DNA of 64,000 bases from Pantoea sp. Its GTDB lineage: Bacteria; Pseudomonadota; Gammaproteobacteria; Enterobacterales; Enterobacteriaceae. The stretch covers positions 57,652-121,651 of the forward strand of contig NZ_JAPWKD010000025.1 in NCBI RefSeq assembly GCF_028283705.1, given 5' to 3'. Below are positions 42,603 through 50,759 of this stretch, in pieces. Positions within the stretch are counted from its first letter, which is position 1, and every line of letters begins with the position of its first letter. A program made the translations under genes and the position numbers. The notes beneath the pieces were generated by a model. That model searched no databases. It was not told the DNA's origin and worked only from the letters and a program-made list of their open reading frames with translations.

Positions 42603-44069
42603 TTAAGATCCTTTTTGATACTGACGGAAGCGTTTTTGCAGCTCACGGAATTGGTCGATGCGCGCATCATAACGCGCCTGTTTCAGGCTGCCGATCGGCA
42701 CCTGGGCGCTGGCGCTACTGAGTGCCCGGATGGCCTGATCCATCTGACCATTCAACGCCAGGCCTTCTGCGCGTGCCGAGAGTTCCTCATCCTGCAAACC
42801 CTGGGCGGCGGAAGCCTGCGCCAGCAGATCCCAGCCATTAGGATCGTCCGGGTGCGACCAGGTGTAGCGATTGAGGATGCGGCTGGCATTGGCGGGTTGT
42901 TTGGCTTCAACGTAGGCGTTCGCCAGGTTGAGCTGAATCACCGCATTGCTGTTGCTGCCTTTGGCGCTGCTGAGCATGTTGATAGCCTGCTGAGGTTGAT
43001 TCAGACCGATATCAATGTCGGACATGATATCGAGAAACCAGACGTTATCCGGTTGTTTAGCCAGCATCGGCGCAATGATTTTCTTTGCGTTTTCAAAGCT
43101 TTTGGCCTGCAAAAACTGCACCGCTTTGCCGTACTGCGATGCCTGTTGTTCACGGCTGTTGCCTTTGGCGTATTGATTCAGCAGCTCATCGGTCAGCTGA
43201 TTCTGGCCGGTGGAATACATGCCGAGAGAACGGACTTTCGCCATATAGAAATCCTGTGAGGACTGCACCACTACCGGACGCATCTGGTTCGCGCGGTTGC
43301 GCGCATCCGCCAGACGGCTGTCAGGCAGGGGGTGAGTCAGCAGGATTTCCGGGGGCTTAGACGAGAAGCGGCTTTGATCCGCCAGCTTTTGCAGGAAAGC
43401 AGGCATCGCCTGGGGATCAAACCCGGCGCGTTGCAACACCTGAATACCAATGCGGTCCGCTTCCTGTTCATTGCTTTGGGTAAAGCTGATCATCCCCTGC
43501 TGCGTCCCGGCGAGGGTGCCCATCAGCCCGGCCATCCCCGCCTGCGGGTTAGCAATCGCCAGCAAAATCGAACCGAGCGCACCGACCCAGGTCAGCGGCG
43601 CATTCTTCTTCTGTTCTTCCATAGCGCGTGCCAGATGGCGCTGGGTGACGTGGGAGATTTCGTGCGCCATCACCGATGCCAGCTGGCTTTCGTTATCGGT
43701 GAAGCGGAAAAGCGCCGAGTGCAGCACCACGTTGCCACCAAAGAAGGCGAAGGCGTTCAGCTCATCATTCTGGATCAGATAAAAATGAAACGGTGTGCGC
43801 ACTGAGTCGGCATGCGCGACCAGGCGCTGTCCGAGTTGGTTGATATATTGATTCAGCAAGGGATCGTTGATCAGCGGGGCGCTGGCACGTAGCTGCCGCA
43901 CATAGAAATCACCGATCTGCAATTCCTGATTAATCGACAGCGTTGCGCCCGCCGTGGTGCCCATATCGGGCAGAGAATCGCTCACGTCGGCGCGGGCACT
44001 CAGCGCGGGTGTGAGCAGCAGCGCAGGAATAAGGGCCGCCAGCACTGATTTCTTCAACCGGTTAAACAT
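42603..44069 (-). CDS. bepA: BepA, periplasmic metalloprotease/chaperone of outer-membrane assembly
   Basis: A 488-residue M48 peptidase with signal peptide (LAALIPALLLTPALSARA) and zinc motif VMAHEISHVTQRH. The gating-loop region is FTQSNEQEADRIGIQVLQRAG, with the third zinc ligand Glu. A C-terminal TPR domain follows (VIQLNLANAYVEAKQPANAS). BepA degrades stalled LptD and misassembled BamA substrates. Its start leads a 617-base gap upstream; yfgD follows two bases after its stop. In E. coli perM is its other neighbour; here perM is 9.3 kb away. Confidence 0.95.
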   Translation of the reverse strand: MFNRLKKSVLAALIPALLLTPALSARADVSDSLPDMGTTAGATLSINQELQIGDFYVRQLRASAPLINDPLLNQYINQLGQRLVAHADSVRTPFHFYLIQNDELNAFAFFGGNVVLHSALFRFTDNESQLASVMAHEISHVTQRHLARAMEEQKKNAPLTWVGALGSILLAIANPQAGMAGLMGTLAGTQQGMISFTQSNEQEADRIGIQVLQRAGFDPQAMPAFLQKLADQSRFSSKPPEILLTHPLPDSRLADARNRANQMRPVVVQSSQDFYMAKVRSLGMYSTGQNQLTDELLNQYAKGNSREQQASQYGKAVQFLQAKSFENAKKIIAPMLAKQPDNVWFLDIMSDIDIGLNQPQQAINMLSSAKGSNSNAVIQLNLANAYVEAKQPANASRILNRYTWSHPDDPNGWDLLAQASAAQGLQDEELSARAEGLALNGQMDQAIRALSSASAQVPIGSLKQARYDARIDQFRELQKRFRQYQKGS

Positions 44070-44686
44070 GCCTTGATCCTGTAACGAGTGACCTGAAATT
44101 GGACAGGTAAGTGGTGCAAATGTTCTGCGGACAGGGTTTTTATCTTAACCAGACTTATCGTACAAGCAAGCGCAGGCACGAAATGAGATAAATGCAAAAT
44201 GTTGCTGACGCATGGCGAAAAAAGTAGCAAAAATTTGAATAAGACAAATGCGCCATTTACAGCAGTGTTGCGCCTGGCTAAGCGTAAATTCAGGTAAAAT
44301 TACTCAAAATTATTGAATCTGGCATGAATCTTTCCAGGTTTACTCTGAAAAGTAGGGCAAAGAATGTGCGGATGGCCTGATTTATCCATCGACATTATTA
44401 ATCATGACGCAAAAGGTTAAGCAGGGAACTGCATAAAAGGATGGTCATATTTCCCATCATTGATAGTCATGACAATCGGTTTCCCCGGCAAAACTTCCGT
44501 CCAGCCATTTTTCAACCCGCCGTCTTTCCTTCATCAGCGTTGCTATTCAATGAGTCGCGCTAATTATTTTTCCTGCAATGAAACCGCGCACAGCCGTGAA
44601 AACCGGCGGCTTTAGGCGTTGTCCTGGTGTGGTATAGATAAAGCACATTGTTCAAACGGACTGCGACTACCTGCCGGAGAGTGCCT
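44070..44686. other. 617-base intergenic region between divergent bepA and DsrE gene
   Basis: AT-rich relative to its neighbours. It must hold the bepA promoter (minus strand) and the promoter of the DsrE pair (candidate at 44630-44638). I see no ORF with a ribosome-binding site, no strong hairpin plus T run, and no known small RNA. It is the longest gene-free stretch in the window. Confidence 0.6.
44630..44638 (+). promoter_or_regulatory. candidate extended -10 promoter of the DsrE pair
   Basis: TGGTATAGA fits TGN-TATAAT with one change. A weak TTTAGG (44611-44616) lies 16 bases upstream of TATAGA. A start near 44645 would give a leader of about 42 bases. Confidence 0.4.
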
Positions 44687-45292
44687 ATGCGTTCTGTTGT
44701 CTCCTATGCCCTGATTGCGATCGTCGGTGGTTTTGTTGGTGCCGTTGCCAGTAAAAGTGATGACCTCTATCAGCGTGTCGTTAACCACTTTTCATCGCCA
44801 CCGAGCGACCCGGAAGGGTTCTGGAGCACGCCGGGCATTAATGGCTACGGCAAAATCCATTACGAACCCGATGCGGCCTTTAAGCCGGTGGCCGGTCTAA
44901 GCAACAAGATTGTGTTTCAGCTCACCAAAAACGAAGGTGATATCGCCCGGCCAAACCTTGGGCTGGAACGTGTGGCCAGGGTGGTGAATCTGTATATCGC
45001 CTCGGGTGTCCCGGCGGAGCAACTGCACTTTGTGGTGTCAGTCACCGGTGATGCGACCCCGGCGATGCTGGATAACGCGCATTTCAAACAAGTTTATGGC
45101 ACCGATAACCCCAATCTGCCGTTGATTGCAGAGCTGAATAAGCGAGGGGTGAAGGTGTCGGTATGCGATCAGTCGGTGGCGTTTCATCACTACCCAAATG
45201 ACTGGATCGACAAATCGGTGATCCATGCGCTCTCCAGCCCGACCACGGTGTCGACGCTGCAAAATCAGGGCTATGCATGGCTACAAATGTAA
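44687..45292 (+). CDS. membrane-anchored DsrE family protein (first of tandem pair)
   Basis: A 201-residue protein: N-terminal membrane anchor or uncleaved signal (VVSYALIAIVGGFVGAVAS, residues 4-22), a linker with FWSTPGINGYGKIHYEPDAAF, and a DsrE-like alpha/beta domain (LSNKIVFQLTKN, GLERVARVVNLYIASGVP, LHFVVSVTGDATPAML). It ends with the conserved cysteine in VKVSVCDQSVAFHHY. DsrE-family cysteines often carry sulfur or persulfide. The predicted domain is periplasmic. The ATG follows CGGAGAG. A paralogue follows after 33 bases. Function unknown. Confidence 0.78.
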   Translation: MRSVVSYALIAIVGGFVGAVASKSDDLYQRVVNHFSSPPSDPEGFWSTPGINGYGKIHYEPDAAFKPVAGLSNKIVFQLTKNEGDIARPNLGLERVARVVNLYIASGVPAEQLHFVVSVTGDATPAMLDNAHFKQVYGTDNPNLPLIAELNKRGVKVSVCDQSVAFHHYPNDWIDKSVIHALSSPTTVSTLQNQGYAWLQM

Positions 45293-45325
45293 CGGGCTTT
45301 TTGATGATGGTTGAGGAGAAGTGAA

Positions 45326-45934
45326 ATGCGTCCAGCAACATACATTGTAGTGGCAGCACTGGCCGGTTTTATCGGCGGAAATGTGCTTCAGCTTCCCGAC
45401 CTTGTTGGTAAAGTCAGCGACAAGTTTGCGGATAAAAAAACCGAACCGGCTGATTTCTGGAGCACACCTGCCATCGACGGTTATGGCAAGATTCATTTTG
45501 TGAACACACCGGCGTTTAACCCTGGCAGCACGCCAGGCCTGAGCAACAAAATCGTCTTCCAGATTAACCGTAGCGAAGGGGATATTCGCCAGCCGAACCT
45601 CGGGCTGGAACGTGTGGCGCGCGTCACCAACCTTTATTACGCTGCCGGGGTGCCGCTTAACCAGCTGAACTTCGTGGTATCAATTAACAGCGATGCGGTG
45701 CCTGCTGCGCTGAACAACGAACAATTCCGCAAAGCTTATGGCGTCGATAATCCCAACCTGAAGTTGATCAGCGAGCTGGAAAAAGCCGGGGTGAAGGTGT
45801 CGATTTGCGATCAATCGGTGGCTTTCCATCAGCTGGAACGCGAATGGATTGATCCGATGGTCACGCACACGCTGTCCAGTGGCACCACCGTCGCCACGCT
45901 GCAAAACGAAGGTTATGCTTTCCTGATGTTGTAA
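45326..45934 (+). CDS. membrane-anchored DsrE family protein (second of tandem pair)
   Basis: A 202-residue paralogue of the preceding gene. It shares the anchor (YIVVAALAGFIGGNVLQL), FWSTPAIDGYGKIHFVNTPAF, LSNKIVFQINRSEGDIRQPN, GLERVARVTNLYYAAGVP and the cysteine block VKVSICDQSVAFHQL. Both end in a similar LQNxGYAxLxL tail. The ATG follows GAGGAGA; an in-frame TTG at 45311 overlaps that site. The level of similarity points to an old local duplication with a probable heteromeric or sequential role. Function unknown. Confidence 0.78.
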   Translation: MRPATYIVVAALAGFIGGNVLQLPDLVGKVSDKFADKKTEPADFWSTPAIDGYGKIHFVNTPAFNPGSTPGLSNKIVFQINRSEGDIRQPNLGLERVARVTNLYYAAGVPLNQLNFVVSINSDAVPAALNNEQFRKAYGVDNPNLKLISELEKAGVKVSICDQSVAFHQLEREWIDPMVTHTLSSGTTVATLQNEGYAFLML

Positions 45935-46019
45935 TTCCTCTGACAGCAGTCTTCGCTGCTGTCATCTTGTTGTCATCTCCGCGCGATGTGGCTGTCACAG
46001 TTCGCCATTAAGTTAAGCG

Positions 46020-46041
46020 CCAATGAGATCGATCTCATTGG
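46020..46041. promoter_or_regulatory. 22-base perfect palindrome, candidate LacI-type operator
   Basis: CCAATGAGATC followed directly by its reverse complement GATCTCATTGG. It lies 18 bases before the LacI-family regulator start, where an autoregulatory operator would block its operon. Confidence 0.75.
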
Positions 46042-46058
46042 TGACTAACGAGGCGAAT

Positions 46059-47069
46059 ATGTCCGATTTACTGAGTGTGGCAAAGCTGGCTGGCGTCTCG
46101 CGCGCGACAGCAGCGCGTGCCTTCTCTGATCCCCATCTGCTGCGGCCGGACACCTTGAATAAGGTGCTGGCGGCATCGGAACAACTGGGTTTTCGCCCCA
46201 ACCACATTGCCCGCCAGTTACGCACGCAAAGCTCAACCACCCTCGGTGTGCTGCTGCCTTCGCTGCTCAACCCGATTTTCTCGCAACAGTTGCAGGCGAT
46301 GGAGCGCGAAGCGCGTCAGGCCGGATTTGGCTTGCTGGTGGCGACCAGTGATTATCAACCGGATCGCGAAGCGGCGATTGTTGAACATATGCTACGCCAG
46401 CGGGTGGCGGGACTGGTGCTAACCGTGGCCGATGCAGACAACAGCGCGGTGCTGCATACCCTGCATGAGGCACAGATGCCGTTTGTGCTGGCGCATAACG
46501 TGCCGCAGCACAGCGACTGGCCTGCGGTTTGCGTCGATAACCGCCAGGCGATGCGTGAAGCCACCGACCATCTGCTGCAACTCGGGCACCGGCATATCGG
46601 CATGATTGCCGGTCCGATGCTGCAATCCGATCGCGCCCGTCTGCGTTATCGGGGCTACTGCGATGCCATGCAGCAGGCAGCCCTGCCGGTGATTGAAATG
46701 CCCAGCCACACCCATTCAGATTTCACGCTGCTGCAACCCTGGTTGCAGGGCGAGTCGGCGCTGACGGCGGTAATTTGCACCAATGATCTGCTGGCGATCA
46801 GCCTGATTGGTGACGCCCAGCGCGCCGGAGTACGCATTCCACAACAACTTTCAGTGATGGGATTTGATGGCATCGATATCGGTGAACAGATTGCCCCCTC
46901 ACTGGCAAGCGTGGCGCAGCCTGGCGATCGGCTGGGTTCCTGCGCCATTGAGATGCTTTTACAACAAGCCAGCCGCGGCACACGCGTACTGGCACATCGA
47001 CTGCGGCCAGGTGAAAGCGTGGCGGCACCGGTTTTTTCCTTTATTGCCAACACCAGGGAACCATCATGA
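46059..47069 (+). CDS. LacI family transcriptional regulator of the following ABC operon
   Basis: A 336-residue regulator. The helix-turn-helix and hinge fill residues 1-60 (LLSVAKLAGVSRATAARAFS, then LGFRPNHIARQLRTQSS). A periplasmic-binding-protein-like effector domain follows (TTLGVLLPSLLNPIFSQQLQAME, LGHRHIGMIAGP, AVICTNDLLAISLIGDAQRAG, VMGFDGIDIGEQIAPSLASV). The start at 46059 follows GAGGC; the frame is open to 46023, across the palindrome, and the longer form is unlikely. Its stop overlaps the start of the substrate-binding protein (ATGA), so regulator and transporter are one operon. The effector is presumably the transported compound. Confidence 0.9.
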   Translation: MSDLLSVAKLAGVSRATAARAFSDPHLLRPDTLNKVLAASEQLGFRPNHIARQLRTQSSTTLGVLLPSLLNPIFSQQLQAMEREARQAGFGLLVATSDYQPDREAAIVEHMLRQRVAGLVLTVADADNSAVLHTLHEAQMPFVLAHNVPQHSDWPAVCVDNRQAMREATDHLLQLGHRHIGMIAGPMLQSDRARLRYRGYCDAMQQAALPVIEMPSHTHSDFTLLQPWLQGESALTAVICTNDLLAISLIGDAQRAGVRIPQQLSVMGFDGIDIGEQIAPSLASVAQPGDRLGSCAIEMLLQQASRGTRVLAHRLRPGESVAAPVFSFIANTREPS

Positions 47070-48088
47070 AATTGCGTAAAAAAGTCAAAATCATTGCCGG
47101 GGCGCTGGCCCTGACGCTCGGTTCGCTACTCAGCGCACAGACGCAGGCGGCAGAAACCGCCATTTGCTACAACTGCCCACCGGAATGGGCTGACTGGGGC
47201 ACGCAGCTCAAAGCTATCGCCAAAGACACCGGCATTCAGGTGCCGCAGGACAACAAAAACTCCGGCCAGGCGCTGGCGCAGATGGTGGCTGAACAGGCTA
47301 ATCCGGTGGCGGATGTGGTGTATTACGGCGTCAGCTTTGGCATCCAGGCAGACAGCGCCGGAGTGATCGCCAGCTATAAACCCAAACACTGGGATGAAAT
47401 CCCGGCAGGTATGAAAGATCCCAACGGTAAATGGGTCGCGCTGCATTCGGGCACCATGGGCTTTATGGTCAACGTGGATGCGCTCGGTGGAGCACCAATC
47501 CCGCAATCCTGGCATGACCTGCTGAAGCCGGAATACAAAGGCATGATTGGTTACCTCGATCCGGCCAGCGCCTTTGTTGGCTATGTGGCGGCAGTGGCGG
47601 TGAACCAGGCGCTGGGCGGCAACATGCACGACTTTACGCCGGGTCTGGACTGGTTCAAAAAATTGCAGGCGAATCAGCCGATTGTGCCGAAACAAACCGC
47701 CTATGCGCGTCTGCTCTCTGGCGAGATCCCGATTCTGCTTGATTACGACTTCAACGCTTATCGCGCCAAATATAAAGACCATGCCAACGTGGCCTTTGTT
47801 ATCCCGAAAGAGGGCACAGTCACGGTGCCGTATGTCATCAGCCTGGTGAAGAACGCGCCGCATGAAGCTAACGGCAAGAAAGTGATCGATTACGTGCTGT
47901 CGGACAAAGGGCAGGCCATCTGGGCCAATGCTTTCCTGCGCCCGGTACGCACTTCCGCCATGTCGCCTGAAGCGAAGAAATACTTCCTGCCGGACAGCGA
48001 TTACGCGCGCGCCAAAACTGTTGATTACCAGCAGATGGCCGATGCGCAGAAAGCCTTCTCTGCCCGTTATCTGAGTGAGATCCATTAA
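47066..48088 (+). CDS. ABC transporter periplasmic substrate-binding protein
   Basis: A 340-residue exported protein: signal peptide KIIAGALALTLGSLLSAQTQA (cut near residue 27), mature start AETAICYNCPPEWADWG. The fold is that of the Fe3+/spermidine/2-aminoethylphosphonate-type binding proteins (NPVADVVYYGVSFGIQADS, WVALHSGTMGFMVNVDALG, PILLDYDFNAYRAKY, TVPYVISLVKNAPHEANGKKVIDYVLSD). Two cysteines near the mature N-terminus (CYNC) are unusual and may form a disulfide. The ligand is not evident from the sequence; the closing GpdQ-like enzyme suggests a phosphodiester. Its stop overlaps the permease start. Confidence 0.88.
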   Translation: MKLRKKVKIIAGALALTLGSLLSAQTQAAETAICYNCPPEWADWGTQLKAIAKDTGIQVPQDNKNSGQALAQMVAEQANPVADVVYYGVSFGIQADSAGVIASYKPKHWDEIPAGMKDPNGKWVALHSGTMGFMVNVDALGGAPIPQSWHDLLKPEYKGMIGYLDPASAFVGYVAAVAVNQALGGNMHDFTPGLDWFKKLQANQPIVPKQTAYARLLSGEIPILLDYDFNAYRAKYKDHANVAFVIPKEGTVTVPYVISLVKNAPHEANGKKVIDYVLSDKGQAIWANAFLRPVRTSAMSPEAKKYFLPDSDYARAKTVDYQQMADAQKAFSARYLSEIH

Positions 48089-48954
48089 TGTCGCAGTCCG
48101 ACATCCTGGCGGCCTCGTGCCGCCAGACGCGTAAATGGTCGGGCAGCCGCTGGCTGTGGCTGACGCTGCCCGCGCTGTTGTTCTTCTGTGCATTCTGGTT
48201 GTTGCCGTTTGCCCGCTTGCTGCAAATTGGCATGCAGGCAGACCGCACCACCCAGCACAGCGGATACTGGACGGTGGTAAGCCAGCCGCAATATTTAGTC
48301 AGCCTGCTGAATACCGTGCTGTTGTCGCTGGCGGTGACGCTGGTGACGCTGTTAGTCGCCGCCAGTGTCGGCTGTTTTCTGGCGCGTCAGCGCTTTGCCG
48401 GTCGCGGCATTTTGCTGGCGTTGCTGACCTTCCCGCTGGCATTTCCCGGTGTAGTAGTGGGTTTTCTGGTGGTGATGCTGGCGGGCCGCCAGGGTTTGCT
48501 GGCACAGATCAGTATGAGTCTGGTGCATGAACGCTGGACGCTGGCCTATTCGCTGGTCGGATTGTTTATCGGTTATCTCTACTTTTCACTGCCACGTGCC
48601 ATCGTCACGCTGGTGGCGGCCAGTGAAAAACTCGATCGTTCGCTGGAAGAAGCAGCGCGTTCGCTCGGTGCCAGTCAATGGCGCATTACCTGGGATGTGA
48701 TCGTCCCCGGACTGCAACCGGCGCTACTCTCCACGGGTGCATTGTGCTTTGCCACCAGTATGGGGGCATTTGGCACCGCCTTTACGCTCGGCACTGATTT
48801 AGCGGTGTTGCCGCTGACCATTTATGGCGAGTTCACTAACTACGCCAACTTTGCCACCGCCGCAGCGTTGTCCGTGGTGATGGGGGGCGTCGCCTGGCTG
48901 GCGCTGATGCTGGCGCGCCGTCTGGCACATCGTTCAACGAAGGAGGCCGAATGA
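48088..48954 (+). CDS. ABC transporter permease (first)
   Basis: A 288-residue inner-membrane permease with six membrane helices (LWLTLPALLFFCAFWLLPFA, VVSLLNTV-like LVSLLNTVLLSLAVTLVTLL, and others) and the EAA loop RSLEEAARSLGASQWRITWDVIVPGLQPALLSTG. It is of the spermidine/iron/AEP-uptake (CysTW/PotB-like) permease group. The ATG shares a base with the preceding stop (TAATG) and the 3' end overlaps the second permease by four bases, so coupling is tight. Confidence 0.88.
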   Translation: MSQSDILAASCRQTRKWSGSRWLWLTLPALLFFCAFWLLPFARLLQIGMQADRTTQHSGYWTVVSQPQYLVSLLNTVLLSLAVTLVTLLVAASVGCFLARQRFAGRGILLALLTFPLAFPGVVVGFLVVMLAGRQGLLAQISMSLVHERWTLAYSLVGLFIGYLYFSLPRAIVTLVAASEKLDRSLEEAARSLGASQWRITWDVIVPGLQPALLSTGALCFATSMGAFGTAFTLGTDLAVLPLTIYGEFTNYANFATAAALSVVMGGVAWLALMLARRLAHRSTKEAE

Positions 48955-49763
48955 CCCGTCGTGGACTCTTCACCCTGCAACTGCTGATCACCACGCTCAC
49001 CGCGCTGTTTATGCTGGTGCCGGTGGTGCTGTCGATGCTGGCCGGGGTGACCAACAACTATTTTATTGGCCTGCGCAGCGGCCTGACGCTGAAGTGGGTG
49101 GAGCAGGTGTGGCAGATGTACGCCGACACCTTCTGGCTGTCGTTACTGATTGCGCTTTGCTGCCTGCTGGTCACGCTGGTGATTGGTGTGCCTGCCGCCT
49201 GGGGATTACTGAAAGCACCTCGCGGCTTTGCGGCACGCATTGAAGAATGCCTGATGCTGCCGGTGGCGCTGCCGGGTTTAGCCACCGCGCTCGGTATCAT
49301 CCTGTTATATGGTCAGTTTTCCAGCCTGCGCGACAGCTGGCTGTTTATCCTAATCGGTCACGTACTCTTTACCCTGCCATTTATGATGCGCCCGGTGCTG
49401 GCGGTGATGCAGGCGGTGGATATGCCGCGTCTGGAAGAAGCCTCCGCCAGCCTCGGTGCCGGGTTCTGGCAGCGTTTCTTCACCGTGGTGGTGCCCAACT
49501 GCCGCAACGGCATTCTCGCCGGGGCGTTTATGGTCATCACTTTATCGGTGGGGGAGTTCAACATCACCTGGATGCTGCACACGCCGCTGACCAAAACCCT
49601 GCCAGTGGGCCTGGCCGATAGCTATGCCTCAATGCGGCTGGAAGTGGGCTCGGCCTATACCCTGATTTTTATCCTGATGATTCTGCCGTTGTTGCTGCTG
49701 CTGAATGCGCTCAATCAATGGCTTAACCGCGCAGTTGCGCGCCAACACAAGGAGCCGGCATGA
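48951..49763 (+). CDS. ABC transporter permease (second)
   Basis: A 270-residue permease, partner of the previous one. It has helices such as LLITTLTALFMLVPVVLSMLAG and LLIALCCLLVTLVIGVPAAW, and the EAA loop PRLEEASASLGAGFWQRFFTVVVPNCRNGILAG. ATGA overlaps link it to both neighbours (48951-48954 and 49760-49763). The GEFNITWMLH segment near the C-terminus is of the PotC/PhnV type. Confidence 0.88.
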   Translation: MTRRGLFTLQLLITTLTALFMLVPVVLSMLAGVTNNYFIGLRSGLTLKWVEQVWQMYADTFWLSLLIALCCLLVTLVIGVPAAWGLLKAPRGFAARIEECLMLPVALPGLATALGIILLYGQFSSLRDSWLFILIGHVLFTLPFMMRPVLAVMQAVDMPRLEEASASLGAGFWQRFFTVVVPNCRNGILAGAFMVITLSVGEFNITWMLHTPLTKTLPVGLADSYASMRLEVGSAYTLIFILMILPLLLLLNALNQWLNRAVARQHKEPA

Positions 49764-50749
49764 ACAACGCTGCCGTAACCGTGACGCTGCGTAACTGTTC
49801 GCGTCGCTTTCATCATCACCTGGCGCTGCATCCGCTGGATCTGACAGTCAATGCGGGTGAAACCCTGGTGCTGCTTGGTCCTTCGGGCTGCGGTAAAACC
49901 ACCACGCTGCGCATTATCAGCGGGCTGGAAAGCTGCGATGTTGGTGGTGAAGTGTGGTTTGACGGGCGCAACGTCACCGATTTGCCGATTGAAAAACGCA
50001 ATGTCGGCATGGTGTTCCAGAACTACGCGCTGTTTCCCAATCTGAACGTGGCCGACAACGTGGCTTACGGCCTGAAAGTGCAGGGCGTGCCGCGTGCGGA
50101 GCGTGAGGCGCGGGTTAAAGAGATGTTGGCGCTGGTGGACCTTAGCGCGCTGGCGCAACGCAGTATTGACAAACTTTCCGGCGGTCAGAAGCAACGCGTG
50201 GCGCTGGCCCGTGCGCTGGCGGCTCGCCCGAAAGTGCTGCTGTTTGACGAGCCGCTGGCGGCGCTGGATGCACGCCTGCGTGACCGTCTGCGTCTGGAGA
50301 TCGGGACGCTGCTGAAGCAGCTGGCGATCACCGCGGTGTACGTCACTCACGATCAGCAGGAAGCGATGGCGCTGGGCGATCGGATTGCGGTGATGGAACA
50401 CGGACGGCTGGTACAAATCGATACGCCGCAGCGCATTTATCAGCATCCGGCTTCGAAGTTTGTGGCCGATTTTGTCGGGGCGATTAACTGCGTTGATGTG
50501 GATACGCGTGGTAATCCCCAGCGTTTTTGCCGCCCGGAAGATGTGCTACTGGCCAGTGATAACCGTTATACGCGCCAGGGTTTTGTCGTCGCCAGTACCT
50601 TCCTTGGCGCGTCACAGCGGCTGATGATCGATATTGGTCTGGCCGCACCGATTCAGGTTGATCGTCATGCACGCGAAGCCTGGCATGCCGGGCAACCGGT
50701 AAGCTGGTCACTGGCGCAGGACGCCGCCCTCCAATTTTCTGCTTCCTGA
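49760..50749 (+). CDS. ABC transporter ATP-binding protein
   Basis: A 329-residue ATPase with Walker A LLGPSGCGKTTTLR, Q-loop MVFQNYALFPNLNVADNVAYGL, signature LSGGQKQRVALARAL, Walker B VLLFDEPLAALDARLR and H-loop VYVTHDQQEAMALGDRI. A C-terminal TOBE-like regulatory part includes FCRPEDVLLAS. It belongs to the PotA/FbpC/UgpC class, not to the PstB class. It is followed after ten bases by the metallophosphoesterase. Confidence 0.92.
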   Translation: MNNAAVTVTLRNCSRRFHHHLALHPLDLTVNAGETLVLLGPSGCGKTTTLRIISGLESCDVGGEVWFDGRNVTDLPIEKRNVGMVFQNYALFPNLNVADNVAYGLKVQGVPRAEREARVKEMLALVDLSALAQRSIDKLSGGQKQRVALARALAARPKVLLFDEPLAALDARLRDRLRLEIGTLLKQLAITAVYVTHDQQEAMALGDRIAVMEHGRLVQIDTPQRIYQHPASKFVADFVGAINCVDVDTRGNPQRFCRPEDVLLASDNRYTRQGFVVASTFLGASQRLMIDIGLAAPIQVDRHAREAWHAGQPVSWSLAQDAALQFSAS

Positions 50750-50759
50750 GGAATAAAGA

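Noticed and set aside
44070..44240. Sigma-E promoter upstream of bepA
   Set aside because: bepA is a sigma-E-linked gene in E. coli, but I could not find a GGAACTT-type -35 at a suitable place.
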